Of a DNA stretch of 64,000 nt, positions 48,833 through 57,931 are shown in pieces. This stretch comes from Roseicella sp. DB1501 (GTDB lineage Bacteria > Pseudomonadota > Alphaproteobacteria > Acetobacterales > Acetobacteraceae): NCBI RefSeq assembly GCF_013112485.1, contig NZ_JABFHG010000013.1, forward strand, positions 1 to 64,000, read 5' to 3'. The notes under the pieces were generated by a model. The model did not search any database, was not told the DNA's origin, and saw only the letters and a program-made list of their open reading frames with translations. The translations under genes and the position numbers were made by a program. Each line of letters starts with the position of its first letter. The first letter of the stretch is position 1.

Positions 48833-50941
48833 TCATGCCGCCCTCCCGCGCCGGTCCTCGAGGTCGAGATAGAACAGGCTGTCCATGCGGCAGACCCAGC
48901 CCGGCCCGACCAGCGTGCTGGTCTCCGCCTCGGCGACGATGCAGGGGCCCGCCACGAGGCAGCCCGGCGCCATGGCGGCGCGATCATAGACCGGCCAGTC
49001 CGCCACCTCGCCGCTCACCGTGTCGCGCACCGCCTGATGGCGGATCGGCGCCGGGGCAGGGGCCTCGGCCGCCGGCGCCGCCGGCTCGACCGGCGCCACC
49101 CGGGTTGCGACCGTCACCGCGAAGCTCAGGATCTCGACATCGCTGCCGGGCACCGGCCGGTCGTAGAAGCGGGCATATTCCGTGTCGTAGAGAGCCCGGA
49201 CGGCCTCGACATCCGCCGCCTCCAGGTCGCGCGCGGGCAACGGCACGGCGATCTCGTGCCCCTGGCCGACATAGCGCATATAGGCGATGCGGCTCTCGAC
49301 CGTCGGGGCCCCGAAGGCGCCGCGCGCCACCACCGAAGCGGCCTCCGCCGCCATGTCGGCGAGCAGCGCGTTCACCGCCGCCGCATCGAAGGTGGCGAAG
49401 CGCTGATACAGGCTGCGCACCACCTCATAGGCGACCGGGGCGCGGAGGAAGCCGATGGCCGAGCCGACGCCGGCGCCGCTCGGCACCAGCAGCCGCCTCA
49501 CGCCGATCTTCTCCGCGACGCGATAGCCATGCACCGGCCCGCCGCCGCCGAAGGCGATGATGGCGCGGCCCTCGAAGCCCTTGCCGCTCTCGATGGCATG
49601 GACGCGGGCGGCATTCGCCATGTTCTCGTCCACCATCTCCACGACGCCGAGCGCCGCCATCTCCGGCGACAGCCCCAGCCGCCCGCCCACCTCGGCGGCC
49701 AGCGCGTCGAGCGCCGGCCCGGGATGCAGGCGCAGCGCGCCGCCGGCGAAGGCCACCGGGTCGTAGCGGCCGAGCGCCAGGTTGGCATCCGTCACGGCCG
49801 GCCTGGCGCCGCCGCGGCCGTAGCAGGCCGGGCCGGGATCGGCGCCGGCGCTCTCCGGCCCGACGGTGATCCGCCCCATGCTGTCGACCGCGGCGAGGGA
49901 GCCGCCGCCGGCGCCGATCTCCACCATCTCGATCACCGGGATGCGCAGCGGCAGGCCGGAGCCCTTCTTGAAGCGGCCGACCCGCGCCACTTCGAAGGTC
50001 CGGCTGGCCTGCGGCTGGAAGCCGTCGATCAGGCAGACCTTCGCCGTGGTGCCGCCCATGTCGAAGGAGAGCACGCGGTCGAGCCCGCGCTCGCGCGCCA
50101 CATGCGCCGAGAAGATGGCGCCGCCCGCCGGCCCGCTCTCGACCAGGCGGATCGGGAAGTGCGCCGCGGTGTCGAGGGTGGTGAGGCCGCCGCCCGAGAG
50201 CATCATGAAGATCGGGCAGGCGAGGCCCGCCTCCCGCAGCCCCACCTCCAGCCGCTGCAGGTAGCGGGCCATCCGCGGTTGCACATAGGCATTGGCGACG
50301 GTGGTGGAGAAGCGCTCCCATTCCCGCATCTCCGGCGAGACCTCGGAGGAGAGGGAGAGCGGCGCCTCGGGCCAGAGCCGGCGGATGATCCCGGCCGCCT
50401 GCTGCTCATGCGCCGGATTGACGAAGGCGTGCAGGAAGCCGATGGCGACCGCCTCGATCCCCTCGTCCCGCATGAAGGCGACCTGTCGCGCCACCGCCGC
50501 CTCGTCGAGCGGCAGCAGCACGCGGCCGGCATTGTCGAGCCGCTCCGGCACCGGCAGGCGCCAGCGCCGCGGCACCAGCGGCTGCGGCAGCTCGATGTTC
50601 AGGTCGTACTGGTCATAGCGGCTCTCATTGCCGAGGGCGAGGACGTCGCGGAAGCCCTCGGTCGTCAGCAGCGCCGTGCGCGCGCCCTTGCGCTCGATGA
50701 CGGCATTGGTGGCGAGCGTTGTGCCATGGATGACGAGGGCGATGTCGGCGGGCGCCAGCCCGGCCCGCTCCAGCACCACCCGCACGCCCTCCAGCACCCC
50801 CTGCTCGGGCGCGGCGGGCGTGGTCAGCACCTTGGCGGTCCAGCGCCCGGCGCCGCATTCCACGGCGAGATCGGTGAAGGTGCCGCCGATATCGACGGCG
50901 AGACGCGCGCCCGTATCCGGCTCGGCCAGGCTCTCCGTCAC
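48833..50941 (-). CDS. hyuA: hydantoinase A / N-methylhydantoinase alpha subunit
   Basis: 702 aa from GTG 50941, which overlaps the hyuC stop as GTGA. ASKHA-type ATPase: VDIGGTFTDLAVE (phosphate loop), HGTTLATNAVIERKGARTALL, LSFDMGGTTAKVCLIDG, and GADPGPACYGRGG with PAVTDANLALGRYDP, all typical. ATP phosphorylates the ring carbonyl, helping HyuB hydrolyse it. The C-terminal ~200 residues form the accessory domain ending in LDLEDRRGRAA. An antisense-extended ORF of over 1800 codons covers this locus but only this part is protein-like. Confidence 0.94.
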   Translation of the reverse strand: MTESLAEPDTGARLAVDIGGTFTDLAVECGAGRWTAKVLTTPAAPEQGVLEGVRVVLERAGLAPADIALVIHGTTLATNAVIERKGARTALLTTEGFRDVLALGNESRYDQYDLNIELPQPLVPRRWRLPVPERLDNAGRVLLPLDEAAVARQVAFMRDEGIEAVAIGFLHAFVNPAHEQQAAGIIRRLWPEAPLSLSSEVSPEMREWERFSTTVANAYVQPRMARYLQRLEVGLREAGLACPIFMMLSGGGLTTLDTAAHFPIRLVESGPAGGAIFSAHVARERGLDRVLSFDMGGTTAKVCLIDGFQPQASRTFEVARVGRFKKGSGLPLRIPVIEMVEIGAGGGSLAAVDSMGRITVGPESAGADPGPACYGRGGARPAVTDANLALGRYDPVAFAGGALRLHPGPALDALAAEVGGRLGLSPEMAALGVVEMVDENMANAARVHAIESGKGFEGRAIIAFGGGGPVHGYRVAEKIGVRRLLVPSGAGVGSAIGFLRAPVAYEVVRSLYQRFATFDAAAVNALLADMAAEAASVVARGAFGAPTVESRIAYMRYVGQGHEIAVPLPARDLEAADVEAVRALYDTEYARFYDRPVPGSDVEILSFAVTVATRVAPVEPAAPAAEAPAPAPIRHQAVRDTVSGEVADWPVYDRAAMAPGCLVAGPCIVAEAETSTLVGPGWVCRMDSLFYLDLEDRRGRAA

Positions 50942-52203
50942 GCCGCATGCTCCGCGGCGAAACGCTGCGCGACGGCGCAGGCCTGCGCGAAATCCTCCAT
51001 CCGCATCCCTTCCTTCGGATTGTGGCTGCCATTCTGGTTGCGCACGAAGAGCATCCCGGTCGGGATGCCCGCCTGGGCGAAGGCCGCGGCGTCGTGCCCG
51101 CCGCCCGAGGCCATGACGTGGTAGGGAATGCCGAGCGCCTCGGCCGCCTGCCGCAGCCCGGCCTGCACGCCCGCATCCATCGGGCTGGCGCGGCTGCCCG
51201 TCTCCGCGCCGAGCTCGAAGCGCACGCCGCGCCGTGCCTCGATCTCGGCGACCTTCTCGTGCAGCACCTCGAACATCGCGTCGCAGACATGCAGGTTGAC
51301 GCTGCGGATATCGAGCTGGAACACGGCCTCGCCGGGGATCTTGGTGAAGCCCGCCTCGGGCGTCGTCGCCAGCACGCAGAAGGTGCAGACCATCGCCTGG
51401 CCGAGCGCGTCCTGCCGGCACCAGGCCTCGTCCAGCGCGACGGCGAGGTCGGCCAGCGCGATGGCGGCGTCCTTGCGGTATTTCCGCGGCGTGGCGCCGG
51501 AGTGGTTCCACTCGCCGATCACCCGCGCCGCGCGCAGGCGGCGGCTGCCGGGGATGCCGGTGACGATGCCGACCGGGATGCCCTCGGCCTCCAGCACCGG
51601 CCCCTGCTCGATATGCACTTCGAGGAAGGCGGCGACGCCCTCGGGCGCGATCGCCCGCTCGCCGCGGGCGACGAAATCCGGGTCGAACCCCTCCTCGCGC
51701 ATGTGCTCGGCCAGCGTCCGGCCGCTGTCGAGCCGGCGCACCTCCAGCTCCTCCGGCCGCATGGCGCCGAGGGCGCCGCGGCTGCCGGGATAGGAGGTGG
51801 GGAACCAGGCGCCCGCCTCCTCGGCGCGAATCGCCATCACGGTGATGTCGCGCGCCGGGGCGTAGCCGGCGCGGCGCATGCCGGCGAGGGCCGCGATGCC
51901 GGCGAGCACCCCGGCCGCGCCGTCGAAATTGCCGCCCGAGCGCACGCTGTCCAAATGGCTGCCGAGCAGCACCCGCTTCGCCGCGCGGTCGATGCCGGGC
52001 AGGGTCAGGTAGAGGTTGCCGACCGGATCGACCCGCTGCTCGAGGCCGAGCGCCGCGCCGGTCTCGGCCATCAGCGCATGCGCCATGCGCTCGCCCGGCC
52101 CGAAGGCCTCGCGGGTGATGCCGGTGCCGTCGAAGCTCCGCTCGCGCAGGGTGGCGAAGAGCCGTTCGGCGAGCGCGACATCGGGGGTAAGGTTGGGCAG
52201 CAT
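50938..52203 (-). CDS. hyuC: M20-family N-carbamoyl-L-amino acid hydrolase / allantoate amidohydrolase-type
   Basis: 421 aa from ATG 52203, with AAGGAG 6 bases upstream. Metal-binding motifs: GSHLDSVRSGGNFDGAAGV, EEAGAWFPTSYPGSRG (catalytic and ligand Glu), EVHIEQGPVLEAEG, GEWNHSGATP and SGGGHDAAAFAQAGIPTGML. The second metal His is in QNGSHNPKEG. Opens N-carbamoyl amino acids or allantoate-like ureides with Zn or Mn. First gene of the hyu operon: HyuA/B would open the ring and HyuC would remove the carbamoyl group, releasing an amino acid. Confidence 0.93.
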   Translation of the reverse strand: MLPNLTPDVALAERLFATLRERSFDGTGITREAFGPGERMAHALMAETGAALGLEQRVDPVGNLYLTLPGIDRAAKRVLLGSHLDSVRSGGNFDGAAGVLAGIAALAGMRRAGYAPARDITVMAIRAEEAGAWFPTSYPGSRGALGAMRPEELEVRRLDSGRTLAEHMREEGFDPDFVARGERAIAPEGVAAFLEVHIEQGPVLEAEGIPVGIVTGIPGSRRLRAARVIGEWNHSGATPRKYRKDAAIALADLAVALDEAWCRQDALGQAMVCTFCVLATTPEAGFTKIPGEAVFQLDIRSVNLHVCDAMFEVLHEKVAEIEARRGVRFELGAETGSRASPMDAGVQAGLRQAAEALGIPYHVMASGGGHDAAAFAQAGIPTGMLFVRNQNGSHNPKEGMRMEDFAQACAVAQRFAAEHAA

Positions 52204-52362
52204 CCAGAACTCCTTGCGGGGACGCATCGCGCCCCCGTCGGCTGCCGGAGTAGCACATACCATGCCGCTCCGCCGGCCTGGCCCTGGCCGCGGCCCGGCT
52301 GCCGCGGCCTGTCCGGCTCCGCGGCACCCGCCGGGCCTGCCGCGGCTTCGCGGAGGGGTGTT

Positions 52363-53154
52363 CTACACCATGCCGCGGACGCGGCCGCCATCGACGCGGA
52401 TCATGCTGCCGGTGACGTAGGCGCCCTTCTCGCTGGCGAGGAAGGCGCCCATCGGCCCGTAATCCGCCGGGGTGCCGAGCCGCCCGGCCGGGATCTCGGC
52501 CGCCGCCTCGGCCAGCGCGTCCTCGAAGGAGACGCCCTTCTGCTTGGCGCGCACGGTCGTGGTCTGGGTCACCCGGTCCGTCTGGATGGTGCCGGGGGCG
52601 AGGATGTTCATCGTCACCCCGTCCTTCGCCACCTCGCCCGAGAGGGTCTTCAGCCAGCCCCAGATCGAGGCGCGCAGCGTGTTCGACAGCGCCAGCGTCG
52701 GGATCGGATGCTGCATGCCGGTGCTGCCGACCACGATCACCCGGCCCCAGCCGCGCTCGCGCATCGCCGGAATGAGGCGGTTGGCGATGCGGATCGGCGA
52801 GACGACGATGTGCTGGAACCACTCCAGCAGCGCCTCCTCGGTGATCTGCGAGGCGGTGCAGGGCGGCGGCCCGCCATGGTTCAGCACCAGGATGTCGACC
52901 CCGCCCATGGCGGCGAGCGCCGCCTCGGCCAGCCGGTCCATGTCGGCGCTGCGCGCCACGTCGGCGATGACGCCGGCGGCGGAGGCGGCGCCCGCGGCCT
53001 TCAGCTCGCCCGCCGCCTGGTCCAGCCGCCCCTGGTCGCGGCCGCTGATGACCAGCGCCGCGCCCTCGCCGGCCAGCGCATCGGCGATCGACCGACCAAG
53101 GCCCTTGGTGCCGCCCATGACCAGGGCGCGGCGGCCCTTCAACCCGAGATCCAT
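52363..53154 (-). CDS. SDR-family oxidoreductase, atypical active site
   Basis: 263 aa. Rossmann start ALVMGGTKGLGRSIADALAGEGA, VIADVARSADM and VLNHGG are normal for short-chain dehydrogenases. In the active site the Ser (VVGSTGMQ) is followed by PTLALSNTLRASIWGWLKTL, so the usual Tyr of YxxxK is replaced by Asn or Ser; the Lys remains. I recall this LALSN form as a distinct SDR subgroup. Its reaction is unknown. It lies 160 bases upstream of hyuC on the same strand and diverges from the hydroxyacid dehydrogenase. Confidence 0.88.
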   Translation of the reverse strand: MDLGLKGRRALVMGGTKGLGRSIADALAGEGAALVISGRDQGRLDQAAGELKAAGAASAAGVIADVARSADMDRLAEAALAAMGGVDILVLNHGGPPPCTASQITEEALLEWFQHIVVSPIRIANRLIPAMRERGWGRVIVVGSTGMQHPIPTLALSNTLRASIWGWLKTLSGEVAKDGVTMNILAPGTIQTDRVTQTTTVRAKQKGVSFEDALAEAAAEIPAGRLGTPADYGPMGAFLASEKGAYVTGSMIRVDGGRVRGMV

Positions 53155-53284
53155 CTGCCTGGCCTCCCTTCAATCCGGCCGGGACGGTGCCCGCCGGCCC
53201 GGCCCCTGGCAAGCCGGGGCGCGCCTTCCGGGATGGCAAGAGACGCGCCCGCTGGTAAACCGCGAGGCCAGAGGAGATGCCCGC

Positions 53285-54262
53285 ATGCCCAAGCCGATCC
53301 TGCTCGTCACCCGCAAGCTGCCGGAGGCCATCGAGGCGCGCGCGTCGCGCGACTACGACGCCCGCCTCAACCCGCAGGACGAGCCCTGGTCCACCGACGG
53401 CGCCGAGATCGCCCGGCGCGCGACCGCGGCGAAGGCCGACGGCATCCTCGGCGCCGCCGGCGACCAGTTCAACGCCGCCTGCATCAAGGCGCTGCCGGAC
53501 AGCGTGAAGGTCATCGCCACCTTCAGCGTCGGCTTCGACCACATCGATGTCGAGGCGGCGAAGGCGCGCGGCATCGTCGTGGTGAACACGCCCGAGGTGC
53601 TCTCCTTCGCCACCGCCGAATGCGCCTTCACCCTGCTGCTGATGGCGGCCCGCCGCGCGGTGGAGGGCGAGGCGCTGGTGCGCAGCGGCCAATGGAAGGG
53701 CTGGGCGCCGACGCAGCTCATGGGCGTGACGCTCGAGCACAAGAAGCTCGGCATCCTCGGCTTCGGCCGGATCGGGCGGGAGCTCGCCAACATGGCGCGC
53801 GGCTTCCGCATGGAGATCCACTACCGCGACATGCAGCGCCTGCCGCCGGATCTCGAGCAGGGCGCCATCTATCATGACAACGAGGACAGCTTCCTCTCGA
53901 CCATCGACATGATCTCGATGCATGTCCCGGGCGGCGCGGGCACGCGGCATTGGCTGAATGCCGAGCGGCTGGCGAAGATGAAGAAGGGGGCGATCGTCAT
54001 CAACACCGGCCGCGGCCCCTCGGTGGATGACGCGGCGCTGATCGCCGCCTTGAAATCCGGCCATATCCGTGCCGCCGGCCTCGATGTCTACGACGGCGAG
54101 CCGAAGGTCGATCCGGGCTATCTGCCGTTGCGGAACGTGGCGCTGCTGCCGCATCTCGGCAGCGCGACGATCGAGACGCGCGATGCGATGGGCAACCGCG
54201 CCCTGGAGAATCTCGATGCCGTATTGCTGAAGGGCAGTGCCCCCCCGCACCGGGTGGCGTAA
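53285..54262 (+). CDS. D-2-hydroxyacid dehydrogenase (glyoxylate/hydroxypyruvate reductase type)
   Basis: 325 aa from ATG 53285. NAD(P) motif KLGILGFGRIGRELANMA, catalytic Arg in NTGRGPSVDDAALI, Glu in DVYDGEPKVDPGY and His in LLPHLGSATIETR. Similar to D-glycerate dehydrogenase/glyoxylate reductase. It reduces a 2-keto acid with NADH or NADPH. Possible role: dealing with glyoxylate from ureide breakdown by the adjacent hyu genes (inference). A hairpin and an MBL gene follow. Confidence 0.93.
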   Translation: MPKPILLVTRKLPEAIEARASRDYDARLNPQDEPWSTDGAEIARRATAAKADGILGAAGDQFNAACIKALPDSVKVIATFSVGFDHIDVEAAKARGIVVVNTPEVLSFATAECAFTLLLMAARRAVEGEALVRSGQWKGWAPTQLMGVTLEHKKLGILGFGRIGRELANMARGFRMEIHYRDMQRLPPDLEQGAIYHDNEDSFLSTIDMISMHVPGGAGTRHWLNAERLAKMKKGAIVINTGRGPSVDDAALIAALKSGHIRAAGLDVYDGEPKVDPGYLPLRNVALLPHLGSATIETRDAMGNRALENLDAVLLKGSAPPHRVA

Positions 54263-54270
54263 CCCGCGGC

Positions 54271-54293
54271 TGCGGCGCATCTTGTGCGCCGCA
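54271..54293. repeat. 9-bp hairpin between two plus-strand genes
   Basis: TGCGGCGCA (54271-54279) pairs with TGCGCCGCA (54285-54293) around TCTTG. It is 8 bases past the dehydrogenase stop and 20 bases before the MBL start; may act as a weak terminator or stabiliser. Confidence 0.55.
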
Positions 54294-54312
54294 TCGAACC
54301 CGGGAGGTCCTC

Positions 54313-55275
54313 TTGCCGACCAGACGCCGTGCCCTGTCCTTCGTGCCGCTGGCGGCTCCCGGCCTCGCCCTGCCGCCACTGGCGCGGCGGGCGGGTGCGG
54401 CGGCGCCCGCGCCGCTGGCGCAGGCGCCGGGCTGGTACCGCTTCCGGCTCGGCGGCTTCACCGTCACCACCGTCTCCGACGGCTTCGCGCGCCGCGGCAC
54501 CGAGGGGCTGGTGCGCAACGCCCCGCTGCCCGAGGTGCAGGCAGTGCTGGCCGAGAGTTTCCTGCCGACCGCCACCTATGACGGCCCCTACACCGTCACC
54601 TTCGTCGAGACCGGCCGGATGCTGGTCGCCTTCGATGCCGGCACCGGCGGCCAGATGGCGCCGACCGCCGGGCTGCTGGCGCGGAACATGGCGGCGGCGG
54701 GGCTGGAGCCGGAGAAGGTCGGGCTCGTCGTCGTCACCCACTGCCACCAGGACCACATCCACGGCCTGACCGCGCGCGACGGCACCGCCACCTTCCCCAA
54801 TGCCGAGGTGGCGGTCGCCGAGCCGGAATGGGCCTGGTGGAGCGACCCGGCGAATGAGAGCCGCAGCCCGGAAGGGCAGCGGGTGAACTTCGCCAATGTC
54901 GCCCGCCGCTTCGCGCCCTATCAGGCGCGGCTGCGACAATTCGTCCCCGGCGCGGCGGTGGCGCCCGGGATCGACTCCATCGCCGCCTTCGGTCACACGC
55001 CCGGCCACTGCATCTTCCGCATCGCCGATGACGGCGAGCAGGTGCTGCTGCTGGCCGATACCAGCCACCGGCCGGAGCTGTTCCTGCGCCGCCCCGGCCT
55101 GCATTCGCTGTTCGAATTCGATGCCGAGGCGGCGGAGGCGACGCGCCGTCGGGTGCTCGACATGGCGGCGACCGACCGCATCCGGGTCATCGGCTACCAT
55201 TTCCCCTTTCCGGCAACCGGCCATGTCGCGCGGGAGGGCGAGGGTTATCGCTTCCTGCGAACCGAGTGGAGCTGA
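54313..55275 (+). CDS. exported MBL-fold metallo-hydrolase
   Basis: 320 aa from TTG 54313, with GGGAGG upstream. A twin-arginine signal (TRRRALSFVPLAAPGLALPPLA) implies export through Tat. Metal motif VVTHCHQDHIHGL; later GHTPGHCIFRI and LLLADTSHRPELF. Paralogue of the cytoplasmic MBL protein at 31382-32257 (both have a TVSDG N-terminal strand and DAGTGGQMAPTAG/DTGCGGHMAATGG). Probably a lactonase- or esterase-like periplasmic enzyme. Confidence 0.9.
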   Translation: MPTRRRALSFVPLAAPGLALPPLARRAGAAAPAPLAQAPGWYRFRLGGFTVTTVSDGFARRGTEGLVRNAPLPEVQAVLAESFLPTATYDGPYTVTFVETGRMLVAFDAGTGGQMAPTAGLLARNMAAAGLEPEKVGLVVVTHCHQDHIHGLTARDGTATFPNAEVAVAEPEWAWWSDPANESRSPEGQRVNFANVARRFAPYQARLRQFVPGAAVAPGIDSIAAFGHTPGHCIFRIADDGEQVLLLADTSHRPELFLRRPGLHSLFEFDAEAAEATRRRVLDMAATDRIRVIGYHFPFPATGHVAREGEGYRFLRTEWS

Positions 55276-55288
55276 GGCGCCTAACTTT

Positions 55289-56156
55289 TTATCGCCAGTA
55301 GAGGCGGTCTGGATTCTCCACCAGCACCTGCTGCCGCAGCCCGGCATCCGCGGTGAATTGCGCGAAGAGGTCGACGAGATCGCCATCGTTCGGCATGTCG
55401 CCGACGATGTTCGGATGCGGCCAGTCGGTGCCCCAGAGCACCCGGTCGGGCGCCGCCTCGATCAGCGCCGCGGCGAAGGGCACGGCATCCGCGAAGGGGC
55501 GGCCGGCGGAGGAGACGCGCTCGGCGCCGCAGACCTTCACCCAGGCGAGCGGGTTGCGCAGCAGCTCGAGCAAGGCCCGGAAGGGCGCCTGCCCCAGCCC
55601 GCCACGCGCCTGCACCCGGCCCATATGGTCGATGACGAAGGGCACGCGCAGCCGGGCGATGCGCGGCGTGCTCCAGGATGTCCTCGGCATCGAGATGCAG
55701 CACCACATGCCAGCCGAGCCGCTCGATGCGGCCGAGCACCGCATCGAACACCGCGAGGTCCGGGGCGCCGCCGAGATGCCAGACGAAATTGAAACGCACG
55801 CCTCGCACGCCGCCGGCCTGCAACCGGTCGAGCTCGGCATCGGTCACGCCGGCATCGAGGATGGCGACGCCGCGCCAGGCGCCGCCGGATCCGGCGATCG
55901 CGTCCAGCATCGCCGTGTTGTCGGTGCCGTGGCAGCTCGCCTGCACGATCACCGCGCGCTCGATGCCGAGGAGGGCGTGCAGCCGGCGCAGCGCCTCGGC
56001 CGGCGCATAGGGCGGGGTATAGGCGCGGCCCGCCGCATAGGGGTAGCGGTCGGCCGGGCCGAAGACGTGGCAATGCGCGTCGCAGGCGCCGGGCGGCGGC
56101 TGGAAGCGCGGTCGGCGCGGCGCGGGGTCCGGGGGCTGGCAACTCCGCTCGCGCAT
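55289..56156 (-). pseudogene. amidohydrolase (PDC hydrolase-like) with a frameshift
   Basis: From ATG 56156 the frame gives a normal TIM-barrel amidohydrolase start (CDAHCHVFGPADRYPY, QASCHGTDN, VRFNFVWHLGG, WHVVLHLDAEDILEH), then turns to shadow text near 55670. From there the next frame continues it: IARLRVPFVIDHMGRVQARG, VLWGTDWPHPN and a proper end VENPDRLYWR at 55289. One extra base, or two missing ones, in the GC-rich 55661-55668 would explain this. Relatives hydrolyse 2-pyrone-4,6-dicarboxylate or similar lactones. Either a pseudogene or a sequencing error. Confidence 0.85.
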
Positions 56157-56239
56157 GCCCGGTCCCTCCCCGCGGCGGCCTTCGCCGACCCCTGCCAGGC
56201 CATGATCGGCGCCGCGGCGCGGAGCGTCAAATGCCGGCG

Positions 56240-57844
56240 CTACGGCACCGGGACGCTCGGCTCGAGGGGCGAGGCGGCCTGGCCGCGGCCGGGCAGGGCG
56301 CCGGGCCGCCCGAACAGCCAGCCCTGGCCATAGTCGACGCCGAGCGAGCGCATGAGCCCGGCCTCCTCCTCGGTCTCGATCCGCTCCGCCACCACCCGCG
56401 CCCCGAGCGACCGGGCCAGTTCCACCATGCCGGCGATGACGTTGCGGTCCTGCTCGCTATGCGTGGCGGCGGTCACGTAGAGCCCGTCGATCTTCACGTA
56501 ATCGACCCGGAAGGCGCGCAGGTAGCGGAAGGCGGCGGCGCCGGCGCCGAGGTCGTCGATGCAGAGCAGCAGGCCGCGCTGCCGCAGCGCCTCGACCGTG
56601 CGCACCGCCTCGGCCTCGTTCTCGATCTCGGCGGTCTCGGTGATCTCGATGAGCAGACGATGCGACAGCAGCGGCTCGGCATCGAGCAGGGTCAGCAGCC
56701 GGTCGCGGAAGCCCGGGCTCTGGAGGGTCAGGCCGGAGAGGTTGGCGGCGATGCGGGCGCCGCGGACGCGGCGGGCGGCGGCGCAGACCGCGGCGAGCAC
56801 GGCCCAGTCCAGCTCCTCCGACAGGCCGGCCGTCTCGGCGAAGGTGACGAAGTCCTGCACCCCGCCGATGGCGGCGCGGGTCTCCGGGTCCGGCCGCAGC
56901 AGCGCCTCCCAGTGATGCGGCTGGCGGTCGGCCAGGGCGACGATCGGCTGGAAGGCGAGCTGGAAGCGGCGATCGGCGATGGCCTGGCGCAGCCTGGCCG
57001 CCCGCGCATAGACCTGCGCCACGCAGCCGGAGAGCCCCTCTGCGAAGCCCTCCCCGTCCAGCCGCTCCGGCCCCTCGCGGGAGAAGCAGGCGAGGGCGTG
57101 GCGGAGGGCGCGGGAGCGCTGCAGCGGCGTCAGTCCCTCCGCCTCCAGCGCCAGGCCACGGGTGGCGACGCTGGCGCCGTTGCCGGCGGCGGCGGCGATG
57201 GCCTCGCCGAGCGCCCCGATATCCGAGCCGCCCCGGGCGATCAGGCCGTAGCGCCCGGGCGTGAGCTCGCTCGCCAGGTCTTCGGAGCCGAGCGTCCCGG
57301 CGATGGTCTCGCGGATGCGGGCGGCGGCGTCGGGCGAGGGGATCAGCGGCCGGTCGGCCTCGCGCAGCTCGATCAGGCCGAGCATGCGGCCGTCGCCGCC
57401 CTCCCGCGCGGTCTGCTCGGCGGCCTGCCAGAGGCCGGCGGGGCCCGAGGGGGCGGGGAGGCCGGCGGGCCGCTCGGCCGGCAGGGCGCCGAGAGTGAGG
57501 CAGAGCCGGCCGGCATCCCGGCCGAGCAGCCGCAACCCGGCGCAGGAGACCGGCGTACCCGCGCCATTGGCGAGGCGGAAGCGGGTGGGGGGCAGGCGGT
57601 CGCGGGAGAGGAGGCGGGCGAAGGCGAGGTCGAAACCCTGCCGGTCCGGCAGGGCGAGCAGGTCCCGGGCCTGACGGCCCAGCCACTCCTCGGCCGGCCG
57701 GCCAAGGCGGCTGTTGAGGGCGCCGGCCGCGAAGAGGATGCGGCCCTCCGGCGTCGTCTCCACCAGGATCTCGGCCGCGGCCAGGGCGAAGGTCAGGAAG
57801 CGGTCGCGATCCGTCACCTGCCGCGATTTCGATTGCTGATCCAT
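56240..57844 (-). CDS. EAL-domain c-di-GMP phosphodiesterase with N-terminal PAS-like domain
   Basis: 534 aa. Residues ~15-115 are PAS-like (FALAAAEILVETTPEGRILFAAG), ~140-230 resemble a degenerate GGDEF with no GGDEF motif, and ~285-520 are the EAL domain. Key residues are kept: E313 in WEALLRP, N368 in AANLSG, ITET (401-404), D430/D431 in CIDDLGAG, K451 in VKIDG, and GQGWLFGRP. ERIET replaces the usual EGVET; the Glu remains. Most likely an active cytoplasmic phosphodiesterase; no signalling partner adjacent. Confidence 0.9.
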   Translation of the reverse strand: MDQQSKSRQVTDRDRFLTFALAAAEILVETTPEGRILFAAGALNSRLGRPAEEWLGRQARDLLALPDRQGFDLAFARLLSRDRLPPTRFRLANGAGTPVSCAGLRLLGRDAGRLCLTLGALPAERPAGLPAPSGPAGLWQAAEQTAREGGDGRMLGLIELREADRPLIPSPDAAARIRETIAGTLGSEDLASELTPGRYGLIARGGSDIGALGEAIAAAAGNGASVATRGLALEAEGLTPLQRSRALRHALACFSREGPERLDGEGFAEGLSGCVAQVYARAARLRQAIADRRFQLAFQPIVALADRQPHHWEALLRPDPETRAAIGGVQDFVTFAETAGLSEELDWAVLAAVCAAARRVRGARIAANLSGLTLQSPGFRDRLLTLLDAEPLLSHRLLIEITETAEIENEAEAVRTVEALRQRGLLLCIDDLGAGAAAFRYLRAFRVDYVKIDGLYVTAATHSEQDRNVIAGMVELARSLGARVVAERIETEEEAGLMRSLGVDYGQGWLFGRPGALPGRGQAASPLEPSVPVP

Positions 57845-57931
57845 TCGCCCATTGCCCGACCGATCCGTCTGGCGGGAATCATGCCGGCGCCGGGTGAAGA
57901 AGCGATGAAGACAGGCCGGCGGGCGCCGCGC

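Noticed and set aside
48833..54379. A single minus-strand frame of 1848 codons
   Set aside because: Only 48833-50941 reads as protein (HyuA). Upstream text is Arg/Gly/Ala-rich and overlaps well-supported hyuC, SDR and dehydrogenase genes; it is a GC-shadow.
57886..57910. Third copy of the CGGGTGAAGAAGC repeat
   Set aside because: Only about 13 bases match the copies at 15462 and 37524; likely chance.
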